Shown here: positions 24,093-33,296 of the stretch, piece by piece | How positions within the stretch are numbered: position 1 is the first letter of the stretch | Layout: every line of letters starts with the position of its first letter | Source: Desulfobacteraceae bacterium | Lineage (GTDB): Bacteria; Desulfobacterota; Desulfobacteria; Desulfobacterales; Desulfobacteraceae | NCBI GenBank assembly: GCA_003354055.1 | Contig: PIVQ01000015.1 | Span: forward strand, 1-33,788 | Length of the DNA: 33,788 nucleotides | Direction of reading: 5' to 3' | Notes under the pieces: generated by a model | Seen by the model: the letters and a program-made list of their open reading frames with translations, nothing else | Told to the model about the DNA's origin: nothing | Databases searched by the model: none | Program-made: the position numbers and the translations under genes

Positions 24093-24925
24093 CTAAAAAA
24101 TCTCCCTAAATAGTAAAACAGCAACATACCAATGATAAATACAAATACACCAGATGCATCATGCCATATAGACTCAGGAGATGCCGCATCAATTCCAAAA
24201 AAATGCATAATTAATATGAGAATCGTTACCCGTATAATATTGGACAATAATGCAATTGGAATGGAGAATAAAAAAAGGAGATATTTTTTTATTGTCCCCA
24301 TTTGTCCCAAATAAGCAAATATTGCTCCTAACATCATAAAGGAAAGCAGAGATCGTAGCCCGCTACATGGATTACCAACTAAAAGCGTTCCCACAGGAAT
24401 GGTAATGTTAAACCCCTCCTGAAAAATTGGTATACCCGCAAAGCCGACTATAGTGGCAGCAGTTTTTGCGGCAAGCAATTTCATTGGGAATGCAACAGTA
24501 TTCAAAATGGCAATGGGAAGTGGAAACATAAAAACTAAAAATAAGAGAGGGAATAAAATCTTACTGGAAATCGATTTTCCAAATAAAAACAAGGAGACAC
24601 CAAAAACTAAAAAAAGTATTGAAAACCCGGATATTGAAAAGATATAGAGAATGGTTCCGGTAATATGTAAAAAAACTGCAAAAACAACGAGAATAATGCC
24701 AAACCATGACATTTCAATTTTCTCTGTTTTAAGCTTCTCTTTGTTCATCCATATCAGGTATCCTGAAATAAAAGGAATGATAAACCCGTGGGAGTAATAC
24801 GAATCCGGGCTAATATATCGATCGTGCATCCAGGTCAACACATCGTACCAACCGATTACAAACAGAAGCAGTACAACGGCACATAATGAAATGTTGATCC
24901 AATTATGTTTTATTTTGATAATCAA
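24080..24925 (-). CDS. xrt: Exosortase (EpsH/Xrt family)
   Basis: Inner-membrane protein of 281 residues with about eight helices and all three catalytic residues of the exosortase family: Cys187 (NPCSGLRS), Arg232 (SNIIRVT) and His255 (WHDASGV). Exosortases are proposed to cleave proteins at a C-terminal PEP-CTERM tail and hand them to the cell envelope during exopolysaccharide production. At this length it is the short form without a fused EpsI domain; EpsI is the next gene. The start is a TTG at 24925 with AGGAG 6 nt upstream. I cannot assign an Xrt subtype with certainty; the surrounding genes resemble the XrtA locus. Confidence 0.92.
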   Translation of the reverse strand: MIIKIKHNWINISLCAVVLLLFVIGWYDVLTWMHDRYISPDSYYSHGFIIPFISGYLIWMNKEKLKTEKIEMSWFGIILVVFAVFLHITGTILYIFSISGFSILFLVFGVSLFLFGKSISSKILFPLLFLVFMFPLPIAILNTVAFPMKLLAAKTAATIVGFAGIPIFQEGFNITIPVGTLLVGNPCSGLRSLLSFMMLGAIFAYLGQMGTIKKYLLFLFSIPIALLSNIIRVTILILIMHFFGIDAASPESIWHDASGVFVFIIGMLLFYYLGRFFSWKI

Positions 24926-24974
24926 CCGGGTCTCCTAATTCTATAATATGATTTATCCATAATCAGTTGGTTCT

Positions 24975-26171
24975 CTATCGTTTCGACGGGTTCCAGAATG
25001 TAGCCCTGTCTCCTTTTAAATATTTCCACCAGGCAACAAGGATGGAAATATTCACACTTACAAAAAAATACAAAATTTTCATAATTACGGCTGTTTGTTT
25101 ATATAGATCTGATTCATTGGTATTTATTCGTTTCAGTTTCTCTTTAGGCGCTATTATCTCATTTTTATAATAATAAACCGCTATAAAATAAAATAGTCCT
25201 TGGAGAATAAAGACGATGAAAAAAAAAGGAGACGACAACAGGCAAATATTTGTAAAAATCGCTGTTATCAAAAAGAATGGCACCAACCAGCGACAAAGTT
25301 TATGGCTGAAAAGCTGCCAGGAAAAAAGACCGTAATTCAAAGGATTTAGTAACGACAAATTGCTCATAAAAACTGAAATTCCCCTGAGAACAGTTCTCAC
25401 CTTCCGGTTGAACTCCTTTTTTTCATCTTCCAGGTCATGGTAGTATCCAATGCTGTCCGGGTCTGTCACGCCGATCATGTTTAATTTAATGGAATTGAGT
25501 AGTGTATTAAAATCACTTTGCAGGTCATCAGCAAAGTTTTCACATACTGAGCGCCTGGCAGCAAAGAATGAACCACTCAGACCGACAAGTGTATTCACCT
25601 TGGATTCGAGTTTTCGTAAAAACATTTCATATCTTACATAGGCCCCTTCACCACTGATCTTCCCGTCTTTTCCAATAAACCTGTCTTCACTGCTCACGCA
25701 CCCTATTCTTGGATCAGTAAAATTTTTGACCACATTTCTAATGGCCTCAGGATCAAGGATGGTTGCAGTATCTGAAAAAATCAGTATCTCCCCTTTTGAG
25801 GCTTGAACTGCGCATTTTTGTGCATTTTCCTTGCCTTTTCTTTCAGGCGCCCTGGCAAGGATCACCCCCTCTCCGGCAAAAGAGTTCACTATCTCATCTG
25901 TCCTGTCAGAAGAACAGTCTGAGGCAACAATGATTTCAAATTTTTCTTCCGGATAATCCAGTGCCACTGTCTCTTTGATTTTTGCTTCTATGCGGGCCTC
26001 TTCATTGTATGCCGCAATGATAAAAGAAACGTGGGGAAAAACCTTAATATTTTGTGAATTGACATGACCGGATGGCCTTTTAAATAAAGACAAAACAAAC
26101 AAACAGGCCGGGTATCCGAAATACGCATAAAATATCATGAAAACAGAACACCAGAATACAATTTCCATCAT
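24975..26171 (-). CDS. Membrane GT2-family glycosyltransferase
   Basis: Encodes 398 residues: an N-terminal membrane helix (1-22), then a GT-A catalytic domain starting HVSFIIAAYNEEARIEAKI (about 48-66) with SDTAT (about 133-137) as the DxD-like site and a further DRF/GEGAYVRYE region. Two or more C-terminal helices (about 295-350) follow, like processive hyaluronan- or cellulose-synthase relatives. It extends or initiates the glycan at the inner membrane. It lies directly after the aminotransferase gene (7-nt gap) and 49 nt before the exosortase. Whether it is processive cannot be told from sequence. Confidence 0.86.
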   Translation of the reverse strand: MMEIVFWCSVFMIFYAYFGYPACLFVLSLFKRPSGHVNSQNIKVFPHVSFIIAAYNEEARIEAKIKETVALDYPEEKFEIIVASDCSSDRTDEIVNSFAGEGVILARAPERKGKENAQKCAVQASKGEILIFSDTATILDPEAIRNVVKNFTDPRIGCVSSEDRFIGKDGKISGEGAYVRYEMFLRKLESKVNTLVGLSGSFFAARRSVCENFADDLQSDFNTLLNSIKLNMIGVTDPDSIGYYHDLEDEKKEFNRKVRTVLRGISVFMSNLSLLNPLNYGLFSWQLFSHKLCRWLVPFFLITAIFTNICLLSSPFFFIVFILQGLFYFIAVYYYKNEIIAPKEKLKRINTNESDLYKQTAVIMKILYFFVSVNISILVAWWKYLKGDRATFWNPSKR

Positions 26172-26177
26172 AATTGT

Positions 26178-27440
26178 TCACCGTCTATTATTCTCATTCT
26201 CCTTAATTTGAGCCTGTCTTTCTGTAAATATCTTGAAAATCATTGTTTTAATGGCTGCCCTGTCTTTTTGGGTCACAAACCCATGAACCGGTAATGTAAT
26301 CAATTGTTTTGCCATTCTGGCAGCCATTGGATATGTTTCATCCTTAAACCTGCCTGTAAGGTCATTGATATTGTTTATCGCATCAGGGTAAGTCACTGAA
26401 ATTCCAAACCCAAGTTCATTGCTGGACAATAATATGGGATGCATATACTCTTCGCTCACCTGCACGGGATATCTGATTCCCGGCATTTTTGATGCCGGAA
26501 AAAACAGGACTGGTTGAAACAATTTGTCTGCAATATTTTTTTGAAAAAAATCAGACCAAAAACTGCAATTTAAAATTCGAGAGTCATTATATTTTTTTAA
26601 TTTTTCCTGCCAGGTTCTTGTGAGGCCCAGTTGAAATGCTGTTAATTTTTTGATGGAAAACCCGGATTCATAAAAGGTCTCTCCGAGTTTTAAAAAGGAT
26701 AGACTGCTGGGAAACCAGAAAAACCTTGGATTTAAAAAAATGGCAAGTATGAAAGAGTAGACCATAGCTTTAATGGTTTCCCATATACTGCCCGGATGAA
26801 TCTGTGCCAGCTGCTTTGTGATATTTTTTCCAATCTCGTCATTATTCGTGAGAATGATCCCACCTTCAATTGTAGAAAATGCTTTGCCACGTCCAAGACT
26901 GAAAAAGCCTGCATCCCCGAGGGTTCCAAGTTTTCTGTCCCCAATGCTTCCTCCCATGGCCTGGGCAGCATCTTCCACAATCGAAATACCTTTTCCAGAG
27001 GTTAATTGTCTCACCTGGTCCACATTTGCCGGGAACCCGAACAGGTGGGTGGGAACAATGGCAAGTATGGATTTTCCCGATTTGGAAATCTTTTTTTTTA
27101 AGTGTTCAAAATTCAAATCCAGGGAACCCTGGTCAATATCGCATAAACTTACTTTAAGTCCGGCCTTTTCAACAGCTGCCGGAACAGAATAACAGGTAAA
27201 TGCAGGAATTATTACTTCATCCCTGGAAGGATATTTTTGATGAAGTGCTTTTAAAATAAGTGTCAGGGCTGCTCTCCCCGATGACACAAAAAAACAGTGC
27301 CTGACACTGAAATAGTCCCGTATTTCAGATTCAAATCGCCTGGTTTCTTGTATCGGGTTCATCATTGCCCTGAGACCCGAAATAATGTCACTAAAACCAA
27401 TGGGTGCTGCAGCCGGGGGTAATGTTCGTTGGATTATCAT
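26178..27440 (-). CDS. DegT/DnrJ/EryC1-type PLP aminotransferase
   Basis: Encodes 420 residues of the sugar-aminotransferase fold. The PLP Lys is K186 in SLGRGKAFST, preceded by EDAAQ (Asp157) and followed by EGG; HCFFVSSGRAALTLIL is the N-terminal cofactor segment. Members transfer an amino group to a keto sugar nucleotide, forming aminodeoxysugars for glycans. Here it probably feeds an amino sugar into the repeat unit. The C-terminus is somewhat long and divergent (residues 230-350), so the substrate may be unusual. The gene starts 4 nt after the FemAB-like gene ends. Confidence 0.85.
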   Translation of the reverse strand: MIIQRTLPPAAAPIGFSDIISGLRAMMNPIQETRRFESEIRDYFSVRHCFFVSSGRAALTLILKALHQKYPSRDEVIIPAFTCYSVPAAVEKAGLKVSLCDIDQGSLDLNFEHLKKKISKSGKSILAIVPTHLFGFPANVDQVRQLTSGKGISIVEDAAQAMGGSIGDRKLGTLGDAGFFSLGRGKAFSTIEGGIILTNNDEIGKNITKQLAQIHPGSIWETIKAMVYSFILAIFLNPRFFWFPSSLSFLKLGETFYESGFSIKKLTAFQLGLTRTWQEKLKKYNDSRILNCSFWSDFFQKNIADKLFQPVLFFPASKMPGIRYPVQVSEEYMHPILLSSNELGFGISVTYPDAINNINDLTGRFKDETYPMAARMAKQLITLPVHGFVTQKDRAAIKTMIFKIFTERQAQIKENENNRR

Positions 27441-27443
27441 AAA

Positions 27444-28523
27444 TTACAATGAAATATACTTGCGTATGCGGCTTCCCAAAAGGGTTGTTAAGCTAACCGG
27501 TGTCCAGGCCAAAATGGTCTCCAAATTTTTCCGATGGGAAGCAAGTTGAACGCCCTTAATTCCCGGCAAGGGATTTGACACGATCCCGATCCCTTGTCCC
27601 GGGTTAAACTCAGCCCAGTGAAGAAATTGCGGAACTGCACCCCATTGTTTTTTAAACCGAAAGGTGCCTTCTCCAGGTGTGGATCGGCCAAAATCAAAAA
27701 CAGGATACCTGTTAGCTGTGGCAAATTTTAAAAACCGCCAATAAAGCAACATATTGGGATTCAAATGATTAAAACGCCTTAGGGATGATGCCCAGGGAAT
27801 AGATACAACCCGAGGGTGACAGAGGATGATTCCGGCTGCAGCAGGAAGGTTATCGGCCGTTCGGACAATCCCGATGTGAGCCCTGTTTTTATAGGCGCTA
27901 AGTATACTTTGAATCCATTTGACGGAATGGACCGGAGAGCCAAGATCTCGCATATTTTCACAAAAAATTTTATAAAAGGCAGCCAGAAGCTCATTGCCCC
28001 CTATCTGAAATGTCAACCCATCCCGGATAGGCTTTTTCACCTGGCTTCTCACTTTTGCTTTTAACGATGAAAGCAGAATGTCCGGGCAGGCAGGCAGATT
28101 GAGCACCATTCTTGCCTTTCCACGGTGGGTGGTCAAATCGGAATCAATGTTTGCAAAGGGGTCAACGGATCGGATACACACGCATGGAATCCCCAGCTTT
28201 TTTGAATAGGCCAATGCATGTTTGAGAAGCATCATTTCAATTTTGGCACAATCAGCCAGAATCCCTCCTGCATCACAATATGGCAAGGAGACAAGCATAC
28301 CAGGACGGCCAGGAAGCCGGACATGCACAAGAGGTAAAATACCCTGAACCCGATTTTGGGTCCTCGCCATAAAATAGGCACCCTCAAACCCATAGGCAGA
28401 CTCAACCGCTTCTTTAAACCCATACAATTGATAGGCAATACCATTGGGATGAGTAAGAACATAGTTATCCCACATAGTTTGATCCCTTGACTTAGCCAGA
28501 TGAATGTTAGAAGAAGAGTTCAT
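27444..28523 (-). CDS. FemAB-like protein (exosortase-associated)
   Basis: Encodes 359 residues with the GNAT-like FemAB/BioF2 fold (Acetyltransf_6): an N-terminal domain with FKEAVESAYGFEGAYF and ILPLVHVRLPG, and a C-terminal GNAT core with PAAAGIILCHPRVVSIPWAS and the YPVFDFGRSTPGEGTFRFK segment. FemAB enzymes transfer amino acids from charged tRNA or acyl groups; the exosortase-locus subgroup (TIGR03019) is of unknown substrate. It overlaps the deacetylase stop by 4 nt (ATGA), indicating translational coupling. It may modify the amino sugar made by the neighbouring aminotransferase. Confidence 0.86.
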   Translation of the reverse strand: MNSSSNIHLAKSRDQTMWDNYVLTHPNGIAYQLYGFKEAVESAYGFEGAYFMARTQNRVQGILPLVHVRLPGRPGMLVSLPYCDAGGILADCAKIEMMLLKHALAYSKKLGIPCVCIRSVDPFANIDSDLTTHRGKARMVLNLPACPDILLSSLKAKVRSQVKKPIRDGLTFQIGGNELLAAFYKIFCENMRDLGSPVHSVKWIQSILSAYKNRAHIGIVRTADNLPAAAGIILCHPRVVSIPWASSLRRFNHLNPNMLLYWRFLKFATANRYPVFDFGRSTPGEGTFRFKKQWGAVPQFLHWAEFNPGQGIGIVSNPLPGIKGVQLASHRKNLETILAWTPVSLTTLLGSRIRKYISL

Positions 28524-29449
28524 CTATTATTCAAAGAATTTATATGACTTATAGCGGTTTGAAATTTATGGGGGGAAAACCTGTTAATCAAGCACTTCAT
28601 TTTTTTCTCTGTCCGGTTCAAATTGACATAGTGCCTGAATTTTAAAAACGGTGCAGCCGATTCAACCCGTGGTTGGTCAGGATCAAACTCCCAGGGATGG
28701 GCATAAAAAACAAAAACTTTTTCTTTTTTTAAAACCGTATCAATCCCGTGTTTAAAAACTGAAAAAGGAATAAGCCTGAAATATCCACCTCCCCCAAGGG
28801 GTAAAATATGATTAAATAGATTCAGGTTTGAAACAGGCAGCTCAAAAAAGTCAGATTTCAGCTGATACATGCCCGGCTTTTTGGAGGCACAGGAAAGATC
28901 AAGACTGCCGTACCGACCATGGGATGAAAATGAATTATAGCTGGAATCATACAGGTATCCGGCCTCCCGGATCAAGTCCAGAACCTCATCGCTGATGGAA
29001 AAGCTAGGGGCCCTATATCCCGTCACCTGTTTTCCCGTAATATCCTCAAGCATGGCTTTACTGTCTCTAAGGTCACGGATGAGAAGGTGCTTTTCAATTT
29101 GGGTACAAAGATCGTGACCATATCCATGGGAAGCAACTTCATGGCCCCTGTTAGAAATTTCCATGATAAGTTGAGGGCATTTTTCAGCTACCCAGCCGAG
29201 GACAAAAAAAGTGGCCCTGGGTTTGAAAGAAAAAGAGTCTAAAAGGTCAAGTATCTTGATCGTGTTTCTTTCAACCCTTAGCTCAAGGGAATTCCAGGTT
29301 GAAAATCGAATATTAGATTTAAAATTTTCAACCTGGAACCAATCTTCCACATCAAATGTCAGCAGTATGCTATATTTCTCTGCCGATACCGTGGTATTCA
29401 AATCCAGCCTCTGCCACCTCCTCTGGATCATATTGGTTTCTGCCGTCAA
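28520..29449 (-). CDS. Polysaccharide deacetylase (NodB fold, exosortase locus type)
   Basis: Encodes up to 309 residues with the NodB signatures: FDVEDWF (about 32-38, metal-binding Asp), SHGYGHD (107-113, His pair), GYRAPSFSIS (about 144-153) and a late HPWEFDPDQPR. This matches the PEP-CTERM-locus deacetylase subfamily (TIGR03006). It removes N-acetyl groups from the polysaccharide at the envelope. No signal peptide is visible. The start is uncertain: the frame from 29449 overlaps the dehydrogenase gene by 80 nt. ATG at 29431 or TTG at 29401 (after an AGGAGG at 29417-29422, though at long spacing) would shorten the overlap. Confidence 0.87.
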   Translation of the reverse strand: MTAETNMIQRRWQRLDLNTTVSAEKYSILLTFDVEDWFQVENFKSNIRFSTWNSLELRVERNTIKILDLLDSFSFKPRATFFVLGWVAEKCPQLIMEISNRGHEVASHGYGHDLCTQIEKHLLIRDLRDSKAMLEDITGKQVTGYRAPSFSISDEVLDLIREAGYLYDSSYNSFSSHGRYGSLDLSCASKKPGMYQLKSDFFELPVSNLNLFNHILPLGGGGYFRLIPFSVFKHGIDTVLKKEKVFVFYAHPWEFDPDQPRVESAAPFLKFRHYVNLNRTEKKMKCLINRFSPHKFQTAISHINSLNNR

Positions 29450-30701
29450 AGATCACAGCGGATTTCATAACCGTTTTCATCTTTTTAAAATCCGGCTGCC
29501 GAAAGGTTTTCCATTCCGTAACCAGAATGCAGGCATCCGCATTTTCCAGGGCCAGATACTGATCCTGCACCAGGGTGACACTGGCCTGCCATTCAGCCGG
29601 CATTTCTTTTTTGGCCTGATCCATGGCCACGGGATCATAGGCCAGGATATGTGCACCTGCGGTGATCAAGGTATCCATCAACACCATGGAAGCGGCTTCA
29701 CGCATATCATCGGTACCCGGTTTAAAGGCCAGTCCCCAGAGGCAGAATGTCTTATCAGAAAGATCATGACCAAACCGTTTTTTCACCTTAGCCCCAAGCA
29801 CCTCTTTTTGAAGGTTGTTTCTCTGCTCTACCGAGGCCAGGAGGGTCGGCTCAAATCCGATGTCCTTACTGGTCTTAATCAAGGCCTTTACATCTTTTGG
29901 AAAACAAGAACCGCCGTAACCGCACCCCGGATAGATGAAGGAATACCCGATCCTAGAATCTGAACCGATCCCTTTTCTTACGTTTTCAACATCCACCCCG
30001 AGCTGTTCACAGAGGTTGGCAATTTCGTTCATAAAAGAAATTTTTGTGGCCAGCATTGAATTGGCCGCATACTTGGTCATTTCCGCATCCCTGACATTCA
30101 TGAAAAGGATCTTGTCATGATTCCTGGAAAAGGGGGCATAGAGCCGCCGCATCATTTTTTCGGCCTTGTCAGACTCAGCCCCGATAATGATCCGGTCCGG
30201 TTTAAGGAAATCCCTTACTGCAGCACCTTCTTTTAAAAATTCAGGATTGCTGACCACATCAAAAGAGATATCGGAACCACGAAGATCCAATTCTTCCTGA
30301 ATTGCCGCCTTGACCTTATCTGCAGTGCCTACGGGAACGGTGGATTTATCCACAACAACTGCATATTCACTGATATTCCGGCCAATTTCCCGGGCCACCT
30401 GAAGCACATATTGAAGATCTGCAGATCCATCCTCACCCGGAGGTGTACCCACGGCTATAAAAAAAACAGAGCAGTCCCTGGCAGCCTCTTCAAGACTTGT
30501 GGTAAATGCCAGGGTGCCTTCTTTATAGTTGTCCAGAACAATTGATTCAAGACCGGGCTCATAAATGGGAAGAACCCCTTTTTTTAAGTTATCTATTTTT
30601 TCATGATCAATATCTACACAGGTAACATGGCTTCCCATCTCGGAAAAACATGCCCCGGTTACAAGTCCGACATAACCGGTGCCGATAATAGTGATTTTCA
30701 T
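29370..30701 (-). CDS. ugd: UDP-glucose 6-dehydrogenase
   Basis: Encodes 443 residues of the nucleotide-sugar dehydrogenase family: NAD motif GTGYVGLV at 7-14, the catalytic Lys210 and Asn214 region (TKYAANS), and the catalytic Cys266 in GYGGSCFPKD. It oxidises UDP-glucose twice to UDP-glucuronate in the cytoplasm. Because UDP-ManNAc dehydrogenases share the fold and an epimerase gene stands directly upstream, a role on UDP-ManNAc is possible, but the IGSDSRIGYSFIYPGCGYGGSC region is of the Ugd type. The gene follows the epimerase by 20 nt. Confidence 0.88.
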   Translation of the reverse strand: MKITIIGTGYVGLVTGACFSEMGSHVTCVDIDHEKIDNLKKGVLPIYEPGLESIVLDNYKEGTLAFTTSLEEAARDCSVFFIAVGTPPGEDGSADLQYVLQVAREIGRNISEYAVVVDKSTVPVGTADKVKAAIQEELDLRGSDISFDVVSNPEFLKEGAAVRDFLKPDRIIIGAESDKAEKMMRRLYAPFSRNHDKILFMNVRDAEMTKYAANSMLATKISFMNEIANLCEQLGVDVENVRKGIGSDSRIGYSFIYPGCGYGGSCFPKDVKALIKTSKDIGFEPTLLASVEQRNNLQKEVLGAKVKKRFGHDLSDKTFCLWGLAFKPGTDDMREAASMVLMDTLITAGAHILAYDPVAMDQAKKEMPAEWQASVTLVQDQYLALENADACILVTEWKTFRQPDFKKMKTVMKSAVIFDGRNQYDPEEVAEAGFEYHGIGREI

Positions 30702-30720
30702 TTTGCTCTCTGTTGCCTTT

Positions 30721-31824
30721 CTATTGCTTAAGATGTCGTTTTATGTTGTTCTCAATCAAATCACCGATCCGAACAGCTGTCTGCCCGTCCCAAAGGTCCG
30801 GAATGCTGCCTTGCTTGTAATTACCTTTTAAAATATCAGCCACAGCATCTTCCAGATCTCCGATACGACATAACCGGTTCGTTCCTTGAGTTATGGTCAC
30901 GGGTCTTTCCGTGTTCTCACGAAGCGTTAGACAGGGAATGCCAAGATATGTGGTTTCCTCTTGCACACCGCCCGAATCAGTGATCAGAACTCTGGCATTC
31001 ATTACAAGATTCATAAACTGTTTGTACCCAAGGGGTTCAACCAGTTGAACACCTGGTCTGTCGTCAAGAACAGTCCAGAGTCCGAATTTTTCCAACTTAG
31101 CTTTTGTCCGGGGATGAATTGGAAAGATCAGGGGCAAACCGGCCGATATTTTTGTCAGGGTGTTGCACAAAAAAGAAAGGGTGGCAGGATCGTCTACATT
31201 GGATGGCCGATGAAGGGTAACAAGACCGTAAGATTTTCCGAATATATTAAGCTCCGAAGGCATATCCTGTTTCTGAATCTTCTCTTTAAGCAGTTCAAAT
31301 GAATCGATCATGATATTACCGACAAAACAGATCTTTGATTCATCAGTTCCTTCATTTTTCAGATTTTCGTTACCATCCAAAGACGGCGTCCATAAATAAT
31401 CAGCCAGTTTATCCGTGGCCAGGCGGTTGATTTCTTCGGGCATGGACCGGTCAAAGGACCGCAGTCCGGCTTCCAGGTGGGCAACGGGTATACCCAATTT
31501 TACAGCCGCCAGAGTAGCAGCTATAGTCGAATTAACATCCCCCACCACAACAACCAGATCCGGCGTGTCTTCCATCAGCACTTTTTCATAGGCAATCATC
31601 ACATTGCCTGTCTGCTGGGCATGGGTACCACTGCCCACCCCCAAGTGAATATGAGGCTCCGGCAGAGAAAAATCCTTAAAAAAAACATCTGACATATTCA
31701 AATCGTAATGCTGGCCGGTATGAATTATTTTGGGATTCAACCCGGATCGTTTGCTCAACTCATGAAACAACGGTGCAATTTTCATAAAATTGGGGCGTGC
31801 CGCAGCGATCAGATGAATTTCCAT
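30721..31824 (-). CDS. wecB: UDP-GlcNAc 2-epimerase (non-hydrolysing)
   Basis: Encodes 367 residues in the WecB family: N-terminal AARPNFMKIAPLF, the HLEAGLRS segment and nucleotide-side ITDSGGVQEETTYLG and LRENTERPVTI motifs. It interconverts UDP-GlcNAc and UDP-ManNAc in the cytoplasm, supplying ManNAc-type sugars to the glycan. I chose the ATG at 31824, preceded by GGAG with 9-nt spacing, over a TTG at 31839. This leaves it 2 nt beyond the stop of the upstream outer-membrane gene. It pairs with the following UDP-sugar dehydrogenase. Confidence 0.9.
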   Translation of the reverse strand: MEIHLIAAARPNFMKIAPLFHELSKRSGLNPKIIHTGQHYDLNMSDVFFKDFSLPEPHIHLGVGSGTHAQQTGNVMIAYEKVLMEDTPDLVVVVGDVNSTIAATLAAVKLGIPVAHLEAGLRSFDRSMPEEINRLATDKLADYLWTPSLDGNENLKNEGTDESKICFVGNIMIDSFELLKEKIQKQDMPSELNIFGKSYGLVTLHRPSNVDDPATLSFLCNTLTKISAGLPLIFPIHPRTKAKLEKFGLWTVLDDRPGVQLVEPLGYKQFMNLVMNARVLITDSGGVQEETTYLGIPCLTLRENTERPVTITQGTNRLCRIGDLEDAVADILKGNYKQGSIPDLWDGQTAVRIGDLIENNIKRHLKQ

Positions 31825-31826
31825 TG

Positions 31827-33281
31827 TTAATGGCTCCAATTGTTATTTTTAGTGAACATTCTGCTGTCAAATACATCCCGACTGATCCCCTTATCCGACC
31901 GGATAGGCGTTTCCGGTATAAACCCAATGGAAAAGAAAACCTGATTTTCCTGGTAATCATCACGGGAAGATGAGGTGGTATTGTAATCATTAAAGCTGTA
32001 ATTCAGGTTTAAGGCTAACCATTTCAGAGGGGTCCAACTCAACCCTGCTCCAAGAGTTGCGGTATCATCTGTCCTGTCCGAAGCGGTTTCGCGGAATTCA
32101 ATTCTCTGATAGGACCCAAATATTGAAGATGAAAGCTTTTTGAGCAATTGGTGATCAAACTCTGCTCCGACCTTATAAGAGGTGTTGTATCCCAGGCTGG
32201 ATGCATCATCATCCGAACTGCTGTAATCGCTTACGCCGGTAACGGTCAGGGAGGTCCGGGGGCTGAAATCAAACCGCTTGAATGCATTAAGCTCTAAAAA
32301 GGGATCAGGATCATCATCATTATCATTGCTCCACTCATGAAAAAGCACCCCGACACCAAGGGTAACACCGGCATCTTCAGTAATATCCCAGTCCACACCA
32401 ACGGAAGGATGAAAAATATGATGGGTATAATCCTGAGTATCAGAGTAAGAGTGGCGGTATTTGGCAAACCAGTCCAGGGTTTTGGAGACATTTCTGATGT
32501 ACCGCAGGTGACCTGCATAGGTTTCGAGATCATCAAAATCATCGTGAAAATCTTTTTTTAGGTATCCGAAGCTGGTCTCCATACCGTTCTTCGGGCTGAA
32601 CCAATAACTGAGCGTGGCATCAGGTTCAAATTTTTTATACTCGTCATCATCGGTGACTTCATAAATATCTGATTCAAAAATAAAGGTAACGTCCAGAATA
32701 TCTTTCTTACCGTATTGATGGGAAAGGCCTAACTCAGTTGTATTGACCGTATGCTCTTTGTATTCACCGGTACGTAATTGTTCTTCAAAAAGGTCACGAT
32801 AAGTATGACCGTATGTCAGTTGGGTATTTTTCTTGATATCGGTTGTCCCGGAGAGTGACGCTTTATGCTCCCGCTGTTCCCCCTCGTAATTGTCCGAGTT
32901 ACCGTCATAGTATAGCTGGGCTTCCAGGGCCGTAAATTTGGTGGGTTGAAACTCACCATCCACAGAAATAATATGGGCCAGCCCATCCCGGTCATTAAGA
33001 TTCTTATAGTCCCTGTAGGTGGGTGAATAACTTAAAAAGACCTGTTTATTGACATCCATGAGGCCCATGGAAAACCCCAGGGCGTAGGATGTGATGAACT
33101 CTTCTTGCTTGTTTGAGGCGGTATTCAGATAGTTGTCGCTGTAGTCCTCACTGATAGTGAGGGTTGGCATGATCTGGAACACCATCCGCGCATACACGGT
33201 GCCAAAGGTCAGCGCCACCAGCACACAGGTACAAATGGCCAGCAGCCGGATTCTATCTTTATAATTCACCGTTTTTGTCAC
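31827..33281 (-). CDS. Outer-membrane beta-barrel protein
   Basis: Encodes 484 residues: a signal peptide (hydrophobic core about 13-28, cleavage near VYA-R), then alternating amphipathic strands with many aromatic residues at strand ends (for example FLSYSPTYRDYKN, TLSYWFSPKN, LGAGLSWTPLKWLALNLNYSF). Short turns rich in Asp/Asn/Ser (DDDDP, DYSSSDDD) separate them. This fits a putative porin of the exosortase-associated family (TIGR03016/BBP2_2-like). It probably forms part of the exit route for the polysaccharide. The start is GTG at 33281; a second GTG four codons on also has a ribosome site. It lies between the export protein and the epimerase. Confidence 0.82.
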   Translation of the reverse strand: MTKTVNYKDRIRLLAICTCVLVALTFGTVYARMVFQIMPTLTISEDYSDNYLNTASNKQEEFITSYALGFSMGLMDVNKQVFLSYSPTYRDYKNLNDRDGLAHIISVDGEFQPTKFTALEAQLYYDGNSDNYEGEQREHKASLSGTTDIKKNTQLTYGHTYRDLFEEQLRTGEYKEHTVNTTELGLSHQYGKKDILDVTFIFESDIYEVTDDDEYKKFEPDATLSYWFSPKNGMETSFGYLKKDFHDDFDDLETYAGHLRYIRNVSKTLDWFAKYRHSYSDTQDYTHHIFHPSVGVDWDITEDAGVTLGVGVLFHEWSNDNDDDPDPFLELNAFKRFDFSPRTSLTVTGVSDYSSSDDDASSLGYNTSYKVGAEFDHQLLKKLSSSIFGSYQRIEFRETASDRTDDTATLGAGLSWTPLKWLALNLNYSFNDYNTTSSSRDDYQENQVFFSIGFIPETPIRSDKGISRDVFDSRMFTKNNNWSH

Positions 33282-33296
33282 CTTTCACCCAAAGAA

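Noticed and set aside
29211..29963. 250-codon plus-strand frame opposite deacetylase and dehydrogenase
   Set aside because: Both antisense genes show catalytic motifs; the long frame reflects their codon bias.
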